Positions 8,592 through 16,470 of a stretch of 64,000 nt of DNA are shown in pieces. The notes under the pieces were generated by a model. That model did not search any database and had not been told where the DNA came from. It was given only the letters and a program-made list of their open reading frames with translations. Numbering within the stretch: the first letter of the stretch is position 1; every line of letters starts with the position of its first letter. A program made the translations under genes and the position numbers. The DNA comes from JAJPHW01 sp963799065 (GTDB lineage Bacteria > Acidobacteriota > Terriglobia > Terriglobales > Acidobacteriaceae), in the NCBI GenBank assembly GCA_963799065.1, contig CAWCVJ010000001.1, positions 2,170,001 through 2,234,000 on the forward strand, in the 5' to 3' direction.

Positions 8592-8605
8592 TGGTATGCA
8601 TACCA
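8592..8605. promoter_or_regulatory. 14-bp perfect palindrome over the GxxExxY ribosome-binding region
   Basis: TGGTATGCATACCA is a perfect palindrome that ends 1 nt before the ATG at 8607 and occupies the place of the Shine-Dalgarno sequence, which is otherwise missing. It could be an operator or a translation-blocking hairpin. Confidence 0.4.
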
Positions 8606-8606
8606 A

Positions 8607-9020
8607 ATGGCTGCCACTTCTCTTCAAACGCCTCGTGTTAACCAGCTTACCGGTGGGATTATTTCTGCGGCTATGCAGGTGCATACGACTCTCGGCCCCG
8701 GCTTGTTGGAGAGCGTGTATCAGATCTGTTTAGCTCATGAGCTGAAGAAGCGCGGAATACAAGTGGCAAGCCAAGTCGGTCTTCCGGTGGTCTACGACGG
8801 AGAAAAAATCGAACTTGGATATCGCATCGACTTACTGGTCGAGAACAAAGTAATCGTAGAGGTAAAGTCCTTGGAAAGCGTTCATCCAGTGCATCGGGCG
8901 CAGCTCTTGTCATATATGCGCTTAAGCGGGATGGGCGTTGGACTGCTGATCAATTTCTTCGTCCCGCACCTCCGCGACGGAATTATGCGAATGGTCGATG
9001 GTAAAGATTGGGAGAATTGA
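8607..9020 (+). CDS. GxxExxY protein (PDDEXK-like nuclease fold)
   Basis: 137 residues from ATG 8607. The naming motif is GPGLLESVY (GxxExxY), in QVHTTLGPGLLESVYQICLA. A beta-strand with YRIDLLVENKVIVEVKS supplies the D...ExK core typical of PDDEXK nucleases. It ends with LSYMRLSGMGVGLLINF and a short charged tail, as in the family. The biological role of GxxExxY proteins is unknown. It is bracketed by inverted copies of the CACAGAG hairpin repeat, and a 14-bp palindrome covers its translation start. An in-frame TTG at 8589 lies inside the palindrome context and is less likely as the start. Confidence 0.88.
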   Translation: MAATSLQTPRVNQLTGGIISAAMQVHTTLGPGLLESVYQICLAHELKKRGIQVASQVGLPVVYDGEKIELGYRIDLLVENKVIVEVKSLESVHPVHRAQLLSYMRLSGMGVGLLINFFVPHLRDGIMRMVDGKDWEN

Positions 9021-9074
9021 TTTCCTCTGTGGCCGTGCTCCGTGTGCCTCGGTGATCTCTGTATTGAAGATGTT
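9021..9074. repeat. Right arm of the CACAGAG repeat behind the GxxExxY gene
   Basis: TTTCCTCTGTGGCCGTGCTC, then CGTGTGCCTCGGTGATCTCT and GTATTGAAG. It aligns with the reverse complement of the array's left arm, but with more divergence than the tandem units show among themselves. The stretch 9075-9271 that follows holds nothing recognisable. Confidence 0.65.
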
Positions 9075-9271
9075 GCCATTACTTTCGTACCAGCTCACCA
9101 CACAAACTTTTTCAAAATAATTCTTGCATCCGTGGAAATTTCTCGTAATCTCACTAATGCGAACTAACTTCGCCGCAATGCCCGGAAATCGCATTCAACC
9201 GGGAGCCTCGATACGAAAGATCGTGCGCCGAGGTGGTGAGAGTGAGTCGTTTGAGGAGGAAGCCATAGAAA

Positions 9272-10690
9272 TTGTCAGCAGCTAGCGCGACCCGCCAACA
9301 GATTTTCCAACCCGCCCCGATTCCAATTCCCCAACGGAAAAAATCAACTCGCCTGACGCTCTGGCCTCTCGTGGCCGCGACGTTCTTCATGGTCTCCGGC
9401 GGCACGTACGGAACCGAGGACATCGTCCACGGCGCCGGCTACGGCCGCGCGATTCTCATTCTTTTGGTCACGCCGATTCTTTGGAGCCTGCCCACCGCGT
9501 TCATGATCGGCGAACTCTCCAGCGCGCTGCCCAAAGAGGGTGGATACTACGCCTGGGTGCGCCGCGCCATGGGCAATTTCTGGGGATTTCAGGAAGCCTG
9601 GCTGTCGCTGGTTGCTTCGATTTTCGATATGGCGATTTATCCCACGCTGTTTGTCGCGTACCTGACGCGGCTCTTCCCATGGTTCGCGGAGGGTCATCGC
9701 GGTGTCATAGTCGGATTGGTCGTGGTCGCAATCTGCGCTCTGCTCAACATCGCGGGCGTTAAAGTTGTTTCGACGACATCTCTCTGGCTGTTTTTCGCGC
9801 TGTCGTCGCCGTTCGCGCTGATGGTTTTGCTGGCACCGTTTAAGTATGGAGCGCTGTTGCATGCCGTGACTACGCCGACCACTTCAAAAGTGGACATGAT
9901 TGGCGGCCTGCTGATTGCCATGTGGAATTACATGGGCTGGGACAACGCCTCGACGATCGCCACAGAAGTCGAACGTCCGCAACGAACCTATCCGCGAGCC
10001 ATGCTGGTTGCGGTCGCGATTGTTGCGGTGAGCTACGTCCTTCCCGTGGCCGCGCTATGGATGACCGGCCTCGCTCCGTCCGCGTGGGAGACCGGTTCGT
10101 GGGCTGAAATCGCCGGACTCTTAGGCGGACCGTTCCTGCGTGTCGCCTTGGTGGCGGGCGGCATGATCAGTGCGTTCGGTATGTTCAACGCTCTCGTCAT
10201 GAGCTATTCGCGCCTGCCGCTGGCCATGGCGCAGGACGGCATGTTACCCGCGGTGTTTGGCCGTCTGCATCCCCGAACCAAAGCGCCTTGGGTTGCGATC
10301 ATCGTTCTCGCCGCGGGATGGGGTATGTGCCTTGGCCTAGGATTCGAGCGGCTCGTGACGATCGATATTCTTATTTATGGCTGTAGCCTGGGCCTGGAAT
10401 TCCTGGCCCTGATCTGGCTGCGATTCCGCGAACCCGACCTTCCCCGTGCATTTCGCGTTCCAGGCGGCCGTTTCGGCGCCATCGCCATTGGCATCGCACC
10501 CATGCTTTTGCTCGGATTTTCTATCGTGCGCAGCGAGCACGAGCAGGTCGCGGGTATGAGTTCGTTTGCCTTCGGCACGATCCTCATCGGGGCGGGAGTC
10601 GTCGCCTACTTTGCCAACCACATCCTGAAACCGCGAGGATGGGAGGCACCTCCTGCTTCCCTTTCGCGACTTGCCGAGTCTAAGTCCTGA
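9272..10690 (+). CDS. APC-family amino acid permease
   Basis: 472 residues with about 12 hydrophobic segments, an inner-membrane secondary transporter of the amino acid-polyamine-organocation superfamily. The first membrane segment has the family's broken-helix glycine motif (FFMVSGGTYGTEDIVHGAG). IGELSSALPKEGGYYAWV and GWDNASTIATEVERPQRTYP are further conserved APC features around TM2 and TM6. The substrate cannot be told. The start is a TTG at 9272 behind GGAGGAAG; no ATG gives a complete first helix. It is a monocistronic unit ahead of the adaptor gene. Confidence 0.9.
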   Translation: MSAASATRQQIFQPAPIPIPQRKKSTRLTLWPLVAATFFMVSGGTYGTEDIVHGAGYGRAILILLVTPILWSLPTAFMIGELSSALPKEGGYYAWVRRAMGNFWGFQEAWLSLVASIFDMAIYPTLFVAYLTRLFPWFAEGHRGVIVGLVVVAICALLNIAGVKVVSTTSLWLFFALSSPFALMVLLAPFKYGALLHAVTTPTTSKVDMIGGLLIAMWNYMGWDNASTIATEVERPQRTYPRAMLVAVAIVAVSYVLPVAALWMTGLAPSAWETGSWAEIAGLLGGPFLRVALVAGGMISAFGMFNALVMSYSRLPLAMAQDGMLPAVFGRLHPRTKAPWVAIIVLAAGWGMCLGLGFERLVTIDILIYGCSLGLEFLALIWLRFREPDLPRAFRVPGGRFGAIAIGIAPMLLLGFSIVRSEHEQVAGMSSFAFGTILIGAGVVAYFANHILKPRGWEAPPASLSRLAESKS

Positions 10691-10814
10691 CGACAACACG
10701 ATAGACTAGAGAAGTGTCCTTAGCGATAAGTTCGCTTGTTTCCAAACGAATCCGGGAACAAATTCGATAACGGGATCGTATCGATCAAGGAGCGCTCAAT
10801 TTCAGGAGGCGGCA

Positions 10815-12026
10815 GTGAACAGCAATATCAGCGCGAAGAAGAAGCGTAAACGGATTCTTATCATTGGCGGCGTCATTTTGGCCGTGCTCATTTGCGTGGG
10901 CGCGCTGTTCGCCTTCACTCGGGGCGGCACGAAAATCGACCCCACCAAGCTCGCCAAAGTGGAAAAGGGCGACCTCGCCAAGAGTGTGGTCGCGACCGGC
11001 AAAGTCGAGCCCATCACCAAGGTCGAAGTGAAGAGCAAAGCTTCTGGATTGGTGAAGAAACTCTACGTCGAATACGGCGACAAAGTCCATCAGGGACAGT
11101 TGTTGGCCCAGCTCGACAAGGCCGAGATTCAAGCCGGTGTGGACCAATCGCGCGCCTCGCTCGAAGCCGCCCAAGCCAATCTCGCCAGTGCCAAAGCCGA
11201 TTATCAGCGCGCCAAAGTTGACGCTGAAGGTCCGGACGTTCCGCTTCTTAAGCGCGCCTATGATCGCGCCATCGGCATGTCGAAGGACGGAATCGTCTCG
11301 GCATCCACTCTCGAAGACGCCGAAAGGAACTACGAGCTCGCGCTCAATAAACAAAACGTCGCGAAGGCGCAAGTGACCGTACTGAACGCCAAGATCGCGC
11401 AGGCCCAGGCGACCGTTGCTCAGGATGAAGCTAATCTTAAGCAACTGAACGAGCAGCTCGGATACACCGATATCCAGTCCCCCATCGATGGCATTGTTCT
11501 CTCGCGCGACGTTGAAATCGGCGACGCGGTCAGTTCGATTCTCGTGCTGGGTTCGTCCGCGACCCTAGTCATGACACTCGGCGACACCAGTTCCGTCTAC
11601 GTAAAAGGCAAAGTGGACGAGAGCGACATCGGCAAGGTGTATCTCGGCCAGCCCGCACGCATTAAAGTCGAATCGTTCAAAGACAAAACTTTCAATGGCG
11701 TAGTCACGAAGATTTCTCCCATGGGAGTTGAGAAAGACAACGTGACGACATTCGAAGTGCGCGTCTCCATCAACAATCCCGGGGGAGAGCTTAAGGCTGA
11801 GATGACGGCCAATGCTGAGATCATCCTCGAAGAACATAAGGCCGTCCTGCAAATTCCGGAAGGCGCGATTATCTACGACAAAGATAAGAAAGCCTCCGTA
11901 GAAATTCCCGATCCCAAGGAAAAAGAAGGCAAGCGAAAGATCGCCGTCAACATCGGCATCTCGAACGGGGCCAAGACCGAAGTCCTTAGCGGATTGAAAG
12001 AGGGCGACCAGGTGGTCTTGCAATAA
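10815..12026 (+). CDS. HlyD/MacA-type periplasmic adaptor protein
   Basis: 403 residues, GTG start with AGGAGG at optimal spacing. One N-terminal membrane anchor (ILIIGGVILAVLICVGALFA) is followed by a lipoyl-like half (VKKLYVEYGDKVHQGQLLAQ). An alpha-helical hairpin rich in Ala/Gln (about residues 95-215) comes next, then the second lipoyl half (YTDIQSPIDGIVLSRDVEIG) and beta-barrel and membrane-proximal domains. Such adaptors link an inner-membrane ABC or RND pump to an outer-membrane channel. The likely partners are the MacB-like permeases on the opposite strand at 13297-15786; no ATPase gene is present in the window. Confidence 0.92.
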   Translation: MNSNISAKKKRKRILIIGGVILAVLICVGALFAFTRGGTKIDPTKLAKVEKGDLAKSVVATGKVEPITKVEVKSKASGLVKKLYVEYGDKVHQGQLLAQLDKAEIQAGVDQSRASLEAAQANLASAKADYQRAKVDAEGPDVPLLKRAYDRAIGMSKDGIVSASTLEDAERNYELALNKQNVAKAQVTVLNAKIAQAQATVAQDEANLKQLNEQLGYTDIQSPIDGIVLSRDVEIGDAVSSILVLGSSATLVMTLGDTSSVYVKGKVDESDIGKVYLGQPARIKVESFKDKTFNGVVTKISPMGVEKDNVTTFEVRVSINNPGGELKAEMTANAEIILEEHKAVLQIPEGAIIYDKDKKASVEIPDPKEKEGKRKIAVNIGISNGAKTEVLSGLKEGDQVVLQ

Positions 12027-12030
12027 AGAA

Positions 12031-12087
12031 GTCCTCTGTGGCTTTCCTCAGTGCGCCCCTGTGCTCTCTGTGGTGAAGGATTTGCCA
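12031..12087. repeat. Solo arm of the CACAGAG repeat
   Basis: GTCCTCTGTGGCTTTCCTCA, GTGCGCCCCTGTGCTCTCTG and TGGTGAAGGATTTGCC match the right arm of the 8.2-kb array (compare CCTCTGTGGTGAAGGTTTTG at 8260). It lies immediately behind the adaptor gene, without a left arm. Confidence 0.6.
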
Positions 12088-12227
12088 GTCCCGGAAATCC
12101 TCGTTACGGAGAACAGGGAGCGTTCTTCAGGTTACCTTCGATTACTCCGGAAAAATCTCCGCCCTCGAACTCCCGGCTCTCCCGTGACACAATAGAGTGC
12201 TGAGAACTGTTGGGAGAGAGGCTATCT

Positions 12228-13055
12228 TTGGCGCACCAGCCGATTGTCACACTGACCACCGATTTTGGATGGAACGATCACTACGTTGGCACGGTCAAAG
12301 GAGTGATCTTGTCCATCACTCCCAACGCGGCCATCGTGGACATCAGCCATGCGGTGCAGTCGTTCGACATTCTTGACGGCGCATTGATGATCGCGCAAGC
12401 CTACTCCTACTTCCCTGCCGGAACCATTCACCTGGTCGTCGTTGATCCCGGCGTGGGCACCACGCGTCGTCCCATCATCGCCAGCACCGACCGCCATCAT
12501 TTCGTTGCACCTGATAACGGCGTGCTCTCTCTCGTTTATAGCCGCGAGGAGCGCTTGCACGTGCGCCACGTCACCTCCGAGCATTATTCGCTTCAACCGA
12601 TGAGCAGTACATTTCATGCTCGCGATTTGTTCGGGCCGATTGCCGCTTACCTCGCGAAAGGCGTGGACTCAGAAAAATTCGGCGAAGAGATAACCGACTT
12701 CACGCGCTTCAACGCACCGAAACCGAAGGCGGCCGAAGGGAAAATGAAAGGTGTAGTCTTAAAAGTTGACCGCTTCGGCAATGCGATCACCAACTTCCGT
12801 CCGCAGGACGTGCCAACGCTCTTCGGCGCGGATCCGGTTCCATTCAAGATCAATGCCGGCAAGCGCGAGATCACGAGCCTGCATTCGGTCTATGCTGAAG
12901 GCGCACCCGGCGAAGTGTTCGCTATCCTGGGCAGCATGGGATATCTGGAGTTGGCCGCCAATCGCGGTTCAGCGGCCCAACTATTAGGCATCGCCAAAGG
13001 CGGCGAAGTCACGTTGACGCTCGAACAAGGTAATGCTGCTACGAACGGACAATAG
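12228..13055 (+). CDS. SAM hydrolase/halogenase-like protein (DUF62, SAM hydroxide adenosyltransferase)
   Basis: 275 residues. It opens with QPIVTLTTDFGWNDHYVGTV and contains LVVVDPGVGTTRRPI, FVAPDNGVLSLVY, FHARDLFGPIAAYLAKG and DRFGNAITNF, the conserved blocks of the SAM-chlorinase/fluorinase/DUF62 family. Non-halogenating members split S-adenosylmethionine to adenosine and methionine with water. The residues that mark true halogenases cannot be judged here, so hydrolase is the default. The TTG at 12228 sits 6 nt after GGGAGAGAGG and is preferred over the TTG at 12210, which lies inside that ribosome-binding site. Confidence 0.9.
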   Translation: MAHQPIVTLTTDFGWNDHYVGTVKGVILSITPNAAIVDISHAVQSFDILDGALMIAQAYSYFPAGTIHLVVVDPGVGTTRRPIIASTDRHHFVAPDNGVLSLVYSREERLHVRHVTSEHYSLQPMSSTFHARDLFGPIAAYLAKGVDSEKFGEEITDFTRFNAPKPKAAEGKMKGVVLKVDRFGNAITNFRPQDVPTLFGADPVPFKINAGKREITSLHSVYAEGAPGEVFAILGSMGYLELAANRGSAAQLLGIAKGGEVTLTLEQGNAATNGQ

Positions 13056-13056
13056 C

Positions 13057-13290
13057 TTACAAGATTTTTGTCTTGGGATGGACGTAGCGATCCATTTCGG
13101 CGGTCCATTTCAAAAAGCGCCACAGATGCACGCGCTCGCGCCATACAAACTCCCAGAACTCAAGAAACCCAATCTGCTGCGTTTTCAATCCGCAGTACGT
13201 CTCGACTCGCCATAGTAAGAAGGGACTGCGCCACGGCGTGAGGCGATGACCGCGCGTGGAGTTCCAGAGAAAGCGAATCATAAAGAACAT
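13057..13290 (-). CDS. Small conserved hypothetical protein, aromatic-rich
   Basis: 77 residues, rich in Trp/Phe/Arg (RFLWNSTRGHRLTPWRSPF, EFWEFVWRERVHLWRFLKW). It starts only 6 bp behind the stop of the permease gene on the same strand, so it is probably the last gene of that operon. Its stop faces that of the DUF62 gene at 13055. It has no signal peptide or clear membrane helix. I do not recognise the family; the coding call rests on position and on a biased but non-random composition. A second ATG at 13281 could also be the start. Confidence 0.55.
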   Translation of the reverse strand: MFFMIRFLWNSTRGHRLTPWRSPFLLWRVETYCGLKTQQIGFLEFWEFVWRERVHLWRFLKWTAEMDRYVHPKTKIL

Positions 13291-13296
13291 ACGCTT

Positions 13297-14538
13297 TTAT
13301 TCGTACCGCAACGCCTCGATCGGATCCAGTCGCGACGCCTTAATCGCCGGAATCATTCCGCTCACCAACCCCACCAACGCTAGGATGATCGTCGCAATCA
13401 CCACAATCGTGGGATCGATGATCAGACGGATGTCGGCCGCCTCGGCGTTCTTGGCCATCGCGCTGTAAAAAGTGATGCGCCCGACGCCGATGGAGACTGC
13501 ATACGCCAGCAAGATGCCCAGAACCCCTCCGACAAAAGTAATGGTCATGGCCTCAGCCAGAAACTGCATGAGGATATCCCGCCGCCGTCCGCCCAGCGCC
13601 TTCTCTACGCCAATCTCTCGCGTACGCTGCGTCACCGAGACGAGCATGATGTTCATCAGGCCGACCCCGCCGATGCCCAGGGTCAGCGTACCGATAAAGC
13701 CCAGCAAAACTTTCAGAGCTGCGGTGACGATTTCCAACTGGCTCAACTGCTTCATCATGTTGAAGGAAAAAACCGCCCGCTTATCGTCTGGTTTGAAGTT
13801 ATATTGTTGGGCCAGAACGGCTCGCACCTGCCGCTCCACTTGCTCGTACGCGTCCCCTTCATAGTCGAGCCAGATGCCGTCGAGATAGTGCGTATCCTTC
13901 AAATCGCCCATGGTCGAGAACGGAATATAGATCTGGCGATTGATGCTGTCGTCGCCCTCCTGCATGCGAGGCGCGATCACGCCAACGACTTGAAAACTCA
14001 CGCCGTCGATGCGAACATACTGCCCCAGGGCATATTCGCCGGAAAACAGCTTTGTCTTGGCCTCCGCGCCGATTACGCACACCCGTGCGCGTGACAATTC
14101 GTCCTGCTCGTCGGTCAGGCGGCCTTCCGCAAGCTTCATCGCCATCATGGGAAAAAGATTAGGATAGCTGCCCTGGATGGGCAGCGTGTAAGTGCGCACA
14201 TCCTGCTGCACCGCCGCCTGCTTCTCCGCAAAGGGAGTGATGCGCTTGACCAACGGCGCAGCGTTCACGATGCGGTCGATATCGTCCAGCGTGAACTTAA
14301 TCTGTGTACCGGATTTTTGTCCGCCGGCCTGTTGCGAAGTACGTCCGGGAAAGAAGCCAATAATGTGCGTGCCCCAGTTGGCGAAGATCGCTTCAATGGC
14401 CCGGCCAAAGCCCGATCCATAGGCCAAAAGCAAGACGACGGTCGCGATTCCCCATGCCATGCCGAGCATAGTGAGCGCCGTGCGCCGACGGTTGTGCAGC
14501 ATCGCGCCATACGCCTGAATCAAAATGTCACGAAACAT
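13297..14538 (-). CDS. ABC transporter permease, MacB/FtsX-like (second of pair)
   Basis: 413 residues with the MacB layout: an N-terminal membrane helix (MLGMAWGIATVVLLLAYGSG), a large periplasmic domain (about residues 50-270), and three C-terminal helices. The FtsX signature is visible in SVTQRTREIGVEKALGGRRR and ends in PAIKASRLDPIEALRYE. No nucleotide-binding domain is fused. It follows its paralogue by 6 bp. MacB-type systems move substrates from the periplasm outward by mechanotransmission, with a MacA-like adaptor; one such adaptor gene is 1.3 kb away on the other strand. Confidence 0.92.
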   Translation of the reverse strand: MFRDILIQAYGAMLHNRRRTALTMLGMAWGIATVVLLLAYGSGFGRAIEAIFANWGTHIIGFFPGRTSQQAGGQKSGTQIKFTLDDIDRIVNAAPLVKRITPFAEKQAAVQQDVRTYTLPIQGSYPNLFPMMAMKLAEGRLTDEQDELSRARVCVIGAEAKTKLFSGEYALGQYVRIDGVSFQVVGVIAPRMQEGDDSINRQIYIPFSTMGDLKDTHYLDGIWLDYEGDAYEQVERQVRAVLAQQYNFKPDDKRAVFSFNMMKQLSQLEIVTAALKVLLGFIGTLTLGIGGVGLMNIMLVSVTQRTREIGVEKALGGRRRDILMQFLAEAMTITFVGGVLGILLAYAVSIGVGRITFYSAMAKNAEAADIRLIIDPTIVVIATIILALVGLVSGMIPAIKASRLDPIEALRYE

Positions 14539-14544
14539 AAAGTT

Positions 14545-15786
14545 TTACTCCTGCCGCATTGCTTCTACGGGTTGCAGCATAGCCGCCTGCCGCGCCGGAT
14601 AAATCCCCGCCAAAATTCCCGCCAGCGCCAGTGAACCAATCGCCACCACAGCGGAAAGCATCGAAATCGTGGGCGGATCGAACCCCGGCGCTTGCGGGAC
14701 TGCCTTGAGTATGGCCATGAGCAAGGCCGCGCCGCCCATGCCGATGCTGCCGCTCATCAGCGTTAGAAACGCGCCTTCCAGAAAGAATTGCAGCATGATG
14801 CTGCGGTTGGTCGCGCCCAGCGCTTTGCGCAGGCCGATTTCCCGCGTCCGCTCACTCACCGCAACCAGCATAATATTGACGATTCCAATCGCGCCCAGCG
14901 CCAGCGTTACGATCCCAACACCACCGAGGAACACATCCATCGCGTCGAAAATCTTCCCGACCGTCTCAGCATTCTTGATGGTATCCCAGTCCTCGAACGC
15001 GTCTTCGTTGTGCCAGTCGAATCCGTGATTATGCGCGATCGCCTGCCGAGCTTCCTGACGCGCTAATGTGTGCTCCTCCCGAACCCGCGGACGATAGTTA
15101 ATGAACGAAACCGCGTCTTGCTCCTGCTCTCCCAGGATCGGAAAAAACTCGTGCATCACGGAGAACGGCAAAAACACGCGATTGTTGGTAGAGTTGTCGT
15201 CCCCGTGACCCACGCGTTGAACCACGCCGATCACCTCGAAGCTAAGACCGTTCAGCAGGATCGTACTGCCCAAAGCGGGACGTCCGGGGAACAGATTCTT
15301 GAGCATCTCATTGCCAATCACAGCGACGAAGCGCTTCTGCGCTTCATCCGCGTCATTGAGCCAGCGCCCGTCCGCCAGCGGGAGATAGCGAATCGTGCTG
15401 TAATGCGGCAAGACCCCACTCACCTCGCCGTTCGTGTTGCCGTAGTCGCTGACCTCGCGAATATCCAGGCGGGAAAGTACCGGCGCTGCCGCCTTTATAT
15501 GCGGCTGGGCTGCGATGTCGAGATAGTCCTGATAGGTCAGATGATAAGCTCGGCCAGAGCTCATATTTCCCGCTACCGCAGGTGCGCGCCCCGGGAAGAC
15601 GAACATAATGTCCTCGCCCAGCGAATTCAGCTCCCGCCGATTCCCAGAACGAAACCCCTCGCCTAATCCGACCAACAACAGAAGTGAGCCGACGCCCCAG
15701 GCAATTCCGAACATGGTAAGGAAGGAGCGCAGCTTATGCGCCCAAAGCGAGGAAACCATCTGCCGAAGGATTTCAAAAAAAAGCAT
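14545..15786 (-). CDS. ABC transporter permease, MacB/FtsX-like (first of pair)
   Basis: 413 residues from the ATG at 15786 (a GTG 12 bp upstream is also possible). Same architecture as the next gene: WAHKLRSFLTMFGIAWGVGS anchor, a periplasmic domain, SERTREIGLRKALGATNRS and a C-terminal IYPARQAAMLQPVEAMRQE. It is clearly a paralogue of the 13297-14538 product, so the pair may form a heterodimer. The ATPase must be supplied from elsewhere. Upstream lie two palindromes (15821-15833 and 15879-15899) that could control the operon. Confidence 0.92.
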   Translation of the reverse strand: MLFFEILRQMVSSLWAHKLRSFLTMFGIAWGVGSLLLLVGLGEGFRSGNRRELNSLGEDIMFVFPGRAPAVAGNMSSGRAYHLTYQDYLDIAAQPHIKAAAPVLSRLDIREVSDYGNTNGEVSGVLPHYSTIRYLPLADGRWLNDADEAQKRFVAVIGNEMLKNLFPGRPALGSTILLNGLSFEVIGVVQRVGHGDDNSTNNRVFLPFSVMHEFFPILGEQEQDAVSFINYRPRVREEHTLARQEARQAIAHNHGFDWHNEDAFEDWDTIKNAETVGKIFDAMDVFLGGVGIVTLALGAIGIVNIMLVAVSERTREIGLRKALGATNRSIMLQFFLEGAFLTLMSGSIGMGGAALLMAILKAVPQAPGFDPPTISMLSAVVAIGSLALAGILAGIYPARQAAMLQPVEAMRQE

Positions 15787-15820
15787 AGTGAAGCCCACAT
15801 GGAAGCGGCCCGTCGCTCAT

Positions 15821-15833
15821 CAGAACGGTTCTG
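15821..15833. promoter_or_regulatory. Palindrome in the permease operon leader
   Basis: CAGAAC-G-GTTCTG, 6-bp arms around one base, 35 bp before the permease ATG. A candidate operator only. Confidence 0.25.
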
Positions 15834-15878
15834 GAGGGAAAACGGAAGCCGCCCCCGTCAAAGGGTTCTGAGTTCAAA

Positions 15879-15899
15879 AATGAGACGCCGCGTCTCATT
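15879..15899. promoter_or_regulatory. Perfect 9-bp inverted repeat between divergent operons
   Basis: AATGAGACG (15879-15887) and CGTCTCATT (15891-15899) with a 3-nt centre CCG. A further half site CGTCTCA recurs about 20 bp to the right, close to an ATACGTAT palindrome. It is placed between the leftward permease operon and the rightward 16.1-18.5 kb operon, as expected for a dimeric repressor site. No regulator gene is adjacent. The rest of 15787-16140 shows nothing else. Confidence 0.45.
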
Positions 15900-16140
15900 C
15901 CGATACGTATTCGTCTCACACTAGGTTTCACCTTACGCCACGCGAATCGTAATCCATTGATTCGATTGAGGTGATTCCTTGCGGCTGTTTGGCCGTAGCC
16001 TTGCAGTACAAAGTAACAAAGGCGGTCTGGGTAACTGAGCCTCGCTAACCGGCAGCTTCGAACCCCGACTGCGTTATTTGCATTTTAGCTGTTGCCTCTC
16101 CCGAAGCGAGAAAAAAATCGTGCCTCGAGAAGCGGTTGGA

Positions 16141-16470
16141 ATGGCGCGCACCGCGCGCGAAAGTTCGACCTCCAAGCTGGCGAAGTTCTTCCCCGACGCT
16201 ACGCCTATCCGGATCCCGGTTCAGCTCATTCTTACGAATAAGCCGGCGCCGCCGTATCCGGAGAATACGACAATAGAATTCGGCACCGCACACGAAGTTC
16301 TGTTTGCCGCGAATCTTGCGCTGGAGTTTGCCGACACGCTCCGGATACGGAACAATGACGGCAGTCTTGACGTGGAAGCCTGCGTAGTAGCCCTGCAACA
16401 AGGCGACGGCCGCACCGCGGTGGCCGCGCGTTTTACCCAAACCGTTCCAAACTGGATCATAAAATCATGA
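16141..16470 (+). CDS. Conserved hypothetical protein, possibly PilZ-like
   Basis: 109 residues from the ATG at 16141 (a GTG at 16120 is an alternative). The beta-rich pattern IEFGTAHEVLFAANLALEFA, DTLRIRNNDGSLDVEACVVA and DGRTAVAARFTQTVPNWIIK recalls the small beta-barrel of PilZ domains. The RxxxR...DxSxxG c-di-GMP signature is not visible, so binding cannot be claimed. Its stop overlaps the start of the next gene by 4 bp, which indicates translational coupling in a four-gene operon. Confidence 0.65.
   Translation: MARTARESSTSKLAKFFPDATPIRIPVQLILTNKPAPPYPENTTIEFGTAHEVLFAANLALEFADTLRIRNNDGSLDVEACVVALQQGDGRTAVAARFTQTVPNWIIKS

Larger units (their letters stand above)
8540..9074. mobile_element. 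Candidate element: GxxExxY gene between inverted CACAGAG arms
   Basis: The left arm (8540-8582) of the 123-bp hairpin ends directly at the GxxExxY gene. Its partner is found again after the stop codon at 9021-9074, in the opposite sense (TTCCTCTGTGGCC..., CCTCGGTGATCTCTGT, TTGAAGAT). The tandem units next door look like the same left and right arms with the gene missing, as non-autonomous derivatives would. Mobility is inferred; no target-site duplication has been identified. Confidence 0.4.

Noticed and set aside
8260..8733. 157-codon forward frame across the 123-bp repeat array, and the matching reverse-strand frame 8285-8617
   Set aside because: Open only because the repeat unit is a multiple of three. 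It has no ribosome-binding site, runs into the GxxExxY gene in another frame, and both strands are open in the same way.
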